Shown: one piece after another, positions 23,601-32,600 of the stretch | Numbering within the stretch: position 1 is the first letter of the stretch | How the letters are laid out: the number at the start of each line of letters is the position of its first letter | Assembly: GCA_033782935.1 (NCBI GenBank) | Contig: JAWQEG010001438.1 | Location: 57,501 to 121,500, forward strand | Origin: Petrolisthes cinctipes | Lineage: Eukaryota; Arthropoda; Malacostraca; Decapoda; Porcellanidae | Direction: 5' to 3' | Length of the DNA: 64,000 bases | The notes under the pieces: generated by a model | Told to the model about the DNA's origin: nothing | What the model saw: only the letters and a program-made list of their open reading frames with translations | Databases searched by the model: none | Made by a program: the position numbers and the translations under genes

Positions 23601-26600
23601 CCACGGGGGCAGCCGCCTCGTTGATAAGGGACTGCCTCAACGCCCTAACCAACTCCTACCACGAGATGTCGGGTGTACAGCTAGCATGAGTACCTTACTC
23701 GTGTGTCATGTTTATTAGGGATACTGGGTAGAGGGTCTCTCTGTTACTCCCGGGTACTTATCCCCGGGTTCGCTCGGTTTTTTCCTTGTTTACCCCTTAC
23801 AGTGACACCCTCTCTTCCATGGCCACCGTGATGGAGGGCGTGGCGGCGATGGCGACCCACTTCATGCGGGAGGAGGCGAAGGCGTTCGCCGAGGCGAGAC
23901 TGGCAGCCCGCCAGGCGGCGGCTAAATCTGCGCCGGAGATGGCACAGAGGGGAGTGGTGCGAGCTGCGCCCTTGTCCCCTGCCCTCTTTGACCAACCAGC
24001 GACAGACACAATCTTCGCCTCCCTCCCAGCGGTAATCAATTTACCAAAACCCTCCACCTCCAAGTAAGTACCTCTCGTGTTCGTCTTACCCGAGTTGTCA
24101 CGGGGGTGAAATGAAAGGATTTTCGGGTCTACTTTGGTTCCTAATCATTCTGTTTGTCCGTAGGCCACGTGCCCCACAGCCAGCCAGACCAGCCTACCAG
24201 CCCCGGAGGCCCACCCAGCCCTCCAGGCTACCGAGGCCCTCCTATCCCACTCCCCCGAGAGCACACAACAGGCCCTCCCAGAGGGGCCAGCAGCCGTTTC
24301 GGGGAAGGGGACAGGGCTCCAAGTCCTACTCCAAGCCCAAGTCCTCCTTCAACCACCCCTCCCAGAAGGACCGCTCCACTTGAGGGTCCCACTCTGGGCT
24401 GCCTCACAGGGTGGTCAGCAGCCTGGCCCACCCACGGCTGGGCAGCAAGGATAATTCGCCAGGGCCTGTCATGGCCCTGGATTACTGTTCCAGTGAGTAA
24501 CTGTCATCTTTCCTATTCTGACATATGAATTATGCCTAATCCCGTCCTTGGGTTACCGTTAGGTCAAAATCAGATTTTCCCTTGCGGTCAAAATCTCTGC
24601 CTCTCCCGTCATTTACCCTCCAACCACCCCGGGTCCCTCGGGCCCCGGGGGATTAGGATTAACGGTACTCTCACTGACACCTGTCTCTTCCCGTTACAGC
24701 CACTACGTCTACCTCCTGCCTCAACCAAAGTGTCACTTTCGGTCGTCCCGCATGTGTTAGAAATGCGGGAAAAAGGGGTAGTGGAGCGGGCGACGGGAAG
24801 GGTCTTTCTTTCTCGTTTATTCACGGTCCCCAAAAAGGACCAGGGAAAAACGAGATTGGTGATGGACCTGAGCAAGCTAAACAAATTCGTGAAAACTTTA
24901 CATTTCAGGATGGTTTCGGTTGCTCAGGTCCGCACAGTTCTGAGGAAGGGAGACTGGTTAGCATCCCTGGATCTCAAGGATGCGTACTGGCACGTCCCGA
25001 TCCACCCCAGGTTTCGCCGTTTTCTGGCCTTCCAGGTGGGGACCGAGACGTTCCAGTTTACCAGGCTCCCTTTCGGTCTTTCTCTAGCTCCGCGAGTCTT
25101 CACAAAACTCGTGAGGGTGGTGGCATCCCGTCTGGCAGAGGCGGGTGTTCCCACCCTCATGTACCTGGACGATTGGTTGCTTCACGCCCCTTCCAAGGAG
25201 CAGGTAGCAAACAACGTCCGGGTAGCGAGGGGAGTGCTAGAGGAAATGGGGTTCCTGTTGAACATCCCCAAGTCCTCTCTCACCCCCACTCGCAAGCTGT
25301 GTTGGCTAGGAATAGAGTGGGACTCTCTTTCGGCCACCCTCTCTCTCGCTCCAGACAACGCCCGCCGGACCCTCCGCCACGTCCGCCAGGCGCATTTTTC
25401 CCGTACTTTCTCTCGCCGCCAGTGGGAATCATTGCTCGGGTCCCTAAATTTCGCGGCCCCTGCAATACCCCTGGGACGATTGAAACACAGGAGGCTGACG
25501 CGGGAGGTAAACCTCCACCTGTCCCCCGCACACAGGGACCTTCCCAGGCAAGTGTCCCCCTCTCTCCACCGCCTCCTTCGCCCCTGGCTACGTCCCGGTG
25601 CCCTGCGTCAGCGGGTCCCCTGGGTGTTCCCTCCCCTGGGGATCACGGTGGCGACAGACGCATCGGACGTAGGCTGGGGATACCAGTCTTGCCTGGGACA
25701 TCAACGGTGCGGGGGATGGAAGGAAGGGGAAAGGCTACTGCACATCAACGCCCGGGAGTTGATGGTAGCGAAGGAATGGCTCAACAGACACCCTCAGTTT
25801 GCCAGGATAGGCGTCCGCTTCGATATGGACAATGTTACGGCCGTGCAGTGCCTACAGAAACAGGGCACAGTACGGTCGGAAATTCTCCTGTCCCTGTCAG
25901 AACAGATTTTCGCAATAGCGGCCAAGAGGGACATTCACCTCTCGGCCCGCTACGTGCCAGGGCGGGAGAACGATTGGGCGGACGCCCTATCCAGGTTCAG
26001 GGGGACGTCAGTCGAGTGGCAACTGCGTCCCCTTGTGTTCGAGTCTCTCTGCCTTCGCTACGGGACACCGGAGGTGGACCTATTCGCCTCCCCATCCACG
26101 GCCCTACTCCCTCTGTTCCTGACATTCTCATCCAGAACAGAGGCGGGAGGCCCGGACGCCTTCACGGAGGACTGGAACAGGTGGGGTCATCTCTACCTCT
26201 TCCCACCCCCAGCCACTTCAGTCCTCCTGAAGGCGATCCTCAAGCTGCGCACGTTCAGGGGGAGGGTTCTCCTCATAGCCCCCCTCTGGCCAGCACAGCC
26301 GTGGTTCGGAGAGTTGTCCCGGTGGTGCCCTCATCCCCTTCAGTTGGGATCGGCGTGCCTCTCCAGCACCCTGTCTGCACCACTCCAAGCGTCACTGAAA
26401 CTACACGCTTGGAGTTTCTACGGGGAGTCCTCAGCAAAAGGTTCACTAAGGAGACAGTGGACAAGATGTTGAGGGCTCATCGTCAGTCGTCGGTGCGACA
26501 ATACGAATCGTGCTGGAAAAGATTCCAGGACTTCTTGCGAAGACACCCCTCCAGGGTCATCTCGGAGGACACAGTCCTGGAATTCCTCACGTGGCTCGCC

Positions 26601-29600
26601 GATTCCACCAACAGGGCCCCGGCGACGGTGCTTGCGCATCACGCAGCCCTGTCTGATCCCCTCCTCCTGGGTTTTAACATTAAGGTTTCGGAGAGGCCTC
26701 TCTCTCTCCTGAGGATGGGGATTCGGGCGGGGACCGCACCTCACCGGGCCCAGACACCCTCCTGGTCCCTTCATCGCGTCCTTTCCTACCTGACCTTCGA
26801 GGGGGTCCCTCTGGAGGTTTGTCACCTCCTCCAGAAAGCTCTCTTCCTGCTCGCCTTAGCTACAGGTTACAGGGCTTCTCAGTTGGCAGCCCTGACCCGT
26901 CACACAGCCTTTTCTTCAGTAACCCCTAACCTTACTTCCTTAACCATTTCCCCCTCTCCTGCTTTTCTAGCTAAGAACGAGCAGGCTGACGACAGAATTG
27001 GCCCTCTCGCAGTACCCTCGTTCCTGAGGGATGGAAATTTCCACCCCCTCTGCCCAGTCCACGCCTTTGTAGCATACGTGGAGGCGACGAGAGGGGCTTC
27101 TCCGGACCACCTCTTCTACAACTCTAGGTCCGGTAACCCTCTCTTCCCTAGGTCAATCGCTCGCCTTCTCTGCCGAGTGATAGAGAACGGGGATCCCGGA
27201 CACGCCCCGAGGGCTCACAGCGTTAGGGGCGTGGCCGCCTCCCTCGCCTTCCTCAGGACTCACTCGGTGGAGAGGGTCAGGGATTTGGGGGGCTGGGCGT
27301 CCACTTCCTCCTTCAGGACGAGGTACCTGTTCCACTCGCTCTCCCCTACCCCCTGTGTGGCTATGGGTACTCCACCTTCTATTCCCCAGGGTCCCCGCGG
27401 GAGACACATGGGGGGGAGGGGCCGCCCGAAGAGAAAAGGTCGGGTGATTTAAGTCCCGTCACATCATCCCATACCTCATCCACATCTTGTACAACTTCAT
27501 GCTCATCCCCATTCTTTATGTGTACATATGGTGAGGGAGACAAAAATAAATTACATTGTTACGGAATTCTTGTGTATTCATTTTCCAAACAATTACTTTA
27601 CTATGATGAGTGACAGGAGATATTATTACACAGGATATCTGGATCCTAGTGTCCTCCTTCATCCCCTCGGGATCACATTACCTGAGCGAGGGCCATAGCC
27701 CTAACTCAGAAGACTTGAATAAAGGGGGGGGGGGGAGGGGGGGGGTTTGCCATGGGCACCTCCCCCCTCCTCTCCTAGACCCGAACCCTCGAGTCTGCCT
27801 ATAAAGACTTTATGTGTAACAATTCTGGTCTATAACAGAATGGTCTACGGTTATATGGTATAAGCTACTTCTGCCCCACCACGGCTACTCACCTAGCCAG
27901 TGTCGGGAGGGGCGTTAGCTTCTGCCTCACCGGGCTCGGTTACCTTTCCTGCCCTCCGCTCTCAACCACTCTTAACTAGCACGTGATTGCCTCCACCTCA
28001 CCTCCCACCTACCGCATCGCATGCATAGCAATCCAGCTGTGCTGGTTTCACTATACCAATAATAGTGCATTTGTCGCGGCTTCTAGCCGCTTAAATTGTA
28101 TTTATTGGTTGTGAAACCAGCACAGCTTTTACTGTCCCACCCACCTCCCGATGCGGCAGGCACTCACTTCTTTCTCATTGGAGTGAGCGAGCGGTATTCA
28201 GCGGAGGAGGGGCTTAATACCTCACCGTGCCACCACCAGGTGGCTCCACTATCAGTACAGCGCCAGATTTGAATTTTATTTACTTCTGATGAACGTCACG
28301 GAATTGACCCTTCCAACCCAGATTATGTCTATACGGGGCCTGGGCTTGTGAAGGGGCCTATTCTATAGCAATCCAGCTGTGCTGGTTTCACAACCAATAA
28401 ATACAATTTAAGCGGCTAGAAGCCGCGACAAATGCACTAAGATTACAGTACTGTAGTTCAAAAGTCAGACTCTCTGGCTAATACATTGGTAACTCGTCGG
28501 CCTCGCGCCAGTGAGGTCGGCAGATCGAGCCTAGCCCAGGCCAGAGAGATTAAAACTGTTTACCGGGGGGTTACTGCTATGGCTGGGCACCATGGTGGGG
28601 AGTTGGGCTTGCCTGGCTGACGTTTGGGAGAGTATCTCATCAGATATAGATACCAGAAAGGAAACCCTGTAACTTTAACTTTAAATTCATAATAATTTTA
28701 GATAAAACATATCAAACCCTTCAATACTAAAGAAATATATCACAGCAAATCTCTTCCTTCAAACTTACTGAAACACGATACAAATTATATAACTCAATAA
28801 TACATCCCACAACACAAAATACAAGTACTGATTAAGCCTTCTGTACCTTCCTTCAATACACGCTTAAGATCCTGCCCTTTCAGATTCCAGTGCTCTTTAG
28901 TCTCAAACCCAAGATGTTGAAATGCTCTCACAGTAGTTTTTACATCACTCTGAGCACACTCACGCCTCTGTTGGTAAATAAAAAAGGTAATAATTAGTAT
29001 AAAATGTACAATAAAACATTAACATTATTAAGTCCAATAACCAAACAAAGGAACACTACAGAATAGTACAAATCGAACAGAATTTTTGGAGATGAGGGAA
29101 TCAATGATGGTATACTGTCTCAGCACAATTAAACACACAAAACATGCTCCAGGCCATATCACTAACTTACAAGAAAATGGTCATATAATATGAGACAATT
29201 AATCGTACCTAAACAAGAGCATAACAAAGCAGTGAGTAGTCGTACAGTCACGAGCACTAATATGTTGTAACGTCAGGAGGGCGTTACTACCCAAGGGTGT
29301 AGAGATCATGGAGGGCGTCGTCGTCCAGGGCTTCATCCACCGGCCTAGTAAGTGTACTACTACTCCGAGGGGTCACCAATTGTAACGTCAGGAGGGCGTT
29401 ATTACCCACGGGTGTAGAGTAGACAACAGTACTAGGCACCGATTTATTAACAGAGTATAACACGGAGAATGTGGAGTTGATCCAAGCACAGGTAATGGTG
29501 ACTTAGTTGCCTAGCTCGCCAGGTATGCCTAGATGTTGCTTGAAGAATGCTTGTAGTGTTGCTTGGAGAATGCTCGTGGCGTTGCTTGAATGTGCTATAG

Positions 29601-32600
29601 TAGAGTTGCTTGGAGAGAGAGTTTGACTCTGGCGTGGTGGCTTGTTGTAGCGTGTAGGTGAGGCTGCTGGTGGAGCGGGGAGAGAGGCAGGTCTGGTTGC
29701 TGTGCTAGCTCCCTAGTAAGTGACGCTGAAGAACCTCCAGAGGAGCGCGAAGGCTAGCGGGGTCGGTTGCTATCTGCATGAGTAGCCTCGTTTTGTGACA
29801 AGTGGCAAGTATGAGAACGCATAGCAAAACATAGTGCTTGGGTCACTACAATGTATACAACTATGGTTGCAGCTTTGAACAGTTCAATTCACCAATGAAG
29901 AAATTCCATTGGAGATCTCATTATTGTGCATTTATTTACTGTCCCTAGGTATTCCAAGCACACCTCATTACTTATTAGTTCTAGTGACTGTACACACAAA
30001 CGGGCACTGGTAAGAACAATGTGGGGCCAAAGTCTCACATAATGCATAATGTACACAACACAAGGAGACAAATACAACAACATTGGTGGTGTTGACGATG
30101 GCGTGGTACCGGTATGATGGCTCTGTTCCTTGTCTATGAAGTTATCGTACTAGTACCATGCCATCATCAGCACCATGAATGTTCTTGAAAATGGTCCAAA
30201 AGTTCAAGGCCAATCTGATTATGGACAAATACATATTGTAGCTGGGAAACAAATACATGGGACACATACTTACAAGGGTTACAAGACAGTCTGAAGGACA
30301 AATTATTTTAATAATATTTAGTGTTACTAGTAAAAAAAATATATTTCATTTGCCATTTTCTGACTCCAAAATTCTTACCAAAGGGCCACTACCACCAAAT
30401 ATTTCATAAACAACGATGAGTGCTAGACCTCTCTTCTTGTGGTTCATCCGATACTCCAGGCTGTGGGAGCCTACGGGCGTGGCAGCCTGGGGCCGGCTGT
30501 TGGGTATTGATATAGATGGTAAAGAAACACAAGTGATGAAGAGATGACAAAAATGTAATCTCTTCTGAATATATGATCTAACTAAAGTCACTATACTGTA
30601 TTGTACAGCTCACAGAGGTGTTGTAACCACTGTTGGAGTAATAATTAAATTCAAGTGTTAAAAACCCTGGAAACCAATCATTAAACATGTCCTGATAATA
30701 CTACAGTTACATACAATGACACACTGTTTCTGGAATACTAAACGTGGCTTTTATTGACACAACAATCATGAAAAAATCAAAGAAACATAAATGTTTGCAA
30801 GTACAGTACAAGGAAAATTTGGAAATAAACATTTAAGGATTCGGAAATAAACATTTAAGGATTCATTTCTACTTAGGTGCAAACCAGACTTATTGGTTGG
30901 TATTTTAACCTCCACAGAAAATCAATAGCTGGGTCTTGGAATACCTTGAGCCGTTTAGTATCTCAGTTGACGGAGTTCTGACCTGGTTGTAATACTTATA
31001 ATAACAATACTGTAGATTTTATTCTTAACTCTATCAATGGTGGGCTGAAAGAATCACACTGGCGTGATTGTCTGTAACGAGAAGAAAACCCACACTGGCA
31101 GACGGAAGTTTATTACCAAACAGGTTGAGTGAACTCTTCCACCATTCTCAGTGGTCAAGACTGTTCCAAACAGATACGGTAGAGTATCAGATGACGCCCC
31201 CTCCCCAACACACAAACAATTTGTATATATTGGACTTAATGTCCATCTTATTATTGTCATCTTATTATTTCGTGAGAGTGGTCGCAGTGTTCACCCAAAT
31301 TGTTTAGTAATAAGCCTCCGTTTGCCAGTGTGGGTTATCTTCTTGTTTATTAGTGGTACTGGTAACTCATTTTTATCCCTGTGTTTGTGAAGCAAAGCCT
31401 ATTGATACAAAAGTTTTCAATAGTGACGAGTTCAGGTTAGTGAAGCTTACTTCTTGTACTTATCCTGAACTGGGAAGCCTTTACCAATCCACCTAGTATC
31501 ACTCGAGTCAGAAGTCATGCTGTTCTCACACACTGAAGAGGCATCAGAACTCCTGGTGTTGTCACAGATGAGGTAAAGCCCACAGAGATCAGCATGAAAC
31601 CACAGGTGAAAGTAAAGTCACAGTTAAAAGTGAGGAGTAGCCATAGGTGATAAGTGAGGTCAGGCCACAGGGGAAGGTGAGCCATAGATAAAGAAATATT
31701 TTACACTCGGTAACATGTATTATTTTGATTATGTGAAGAGACTAATGTAAGTTACTAGAAGTGCTCTTTCTGATCCGGTATAAAAAAATGATGGAAAACA
31801 ACCATGAATCAGTATGAGGTGCATATGTACTGTGAGTTAATTAAATTATGCTACAATATTTTACTCCTTTTATCTAAGATACTGTAATTGTTATTTTTAG
31901 GGTTCAGCAGTATTTGTGGGGATCTAATGGTAGTGCTGTTTACAATACTACTGGTTACATACAAGCTGCATATTACTGTATTCAGATTAGCCTTAACAAA
32001 CTACTTTTAAAGGAGACAAAACTGATAATAGAGCTGTGAATTGACCCATCCAGGCTGAGTACAATAATTGTCCCATGGTAAGCTCTGTTAAGGAAGGCTC
32101 CGGAGACACTATATTTCAACAACACGATCTCCCCTTTAAGCTTTGAAGCAGTGTTCAGCCAGTATGAGTTCATTACTCAGGTCTATAAGTGGTAGGCCTA
32201 CTTCCCTGAAAATTTTAGAAGTACAGTTGATATTTTGTATGATGAAAATGAATGAATGCAAACTGATTCCATTAAATATCAATTAAAGGCCTGCAGGCAA
32301 CTGTTCATAAGATAACTGATCTTTCTGCACAAGTATTTTCATATAATATTTATTAAGCTTTCTTCTTCTTTACTACAAAATCTAGTACAAAAAGTAAATT
32401 CTGATATTTGAACAACAATCATTCCATACATCGTTTTAATGAGTTAATCTCTAGAGGTAAATCTGAATCAATGTTAAAGCATGTACTGTACAGTCGGCGG
32501 CAGAAGTCCTGTCGCCTCACCTTCTTCACCGAGACATGCAGTGTTCATGAACTCGAGAAATACACACGTTTTCTACACTTAACACTCTCGAGTTTATGAA

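Larger units (their letters stand above)
20989..28438 (+). mobile_element. Near-complete DIRS-type tyrosine-recombinase retrotransposon (element A)
   Basis: The left terminus starts TTATTGGTATAGTGAAACC and the right terminus ends GCGACAAATGCACTA. Terminal repeats are inverted (20989-21230 with 28180-28394), and an internal complementary region lies at about 28020-28125. Coding order is gag, then RT/RNase H/methyltransferase-like pol, then tyrosine recombinase, as in DIRS1-like elements. There is no integrase and no direct target duplication, as expected for recombinase-mediated integration. It lies in the 8.65-kb caspase intron, antisense to the caspase. Pol and recombinase frames are open. 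At least two spliceosomal introns interrupt the coding region. Confidence 0.9.

Noticed and set aside
25173..26390. Upstream extension of the recombinase frame (about 400 codons)
   Set aside because: It overlaps RT/RNase H in another frame, is low-complexity Pro/Gly/Arg-rich, and shows no domain. It is open because of GC-rich codon bias.
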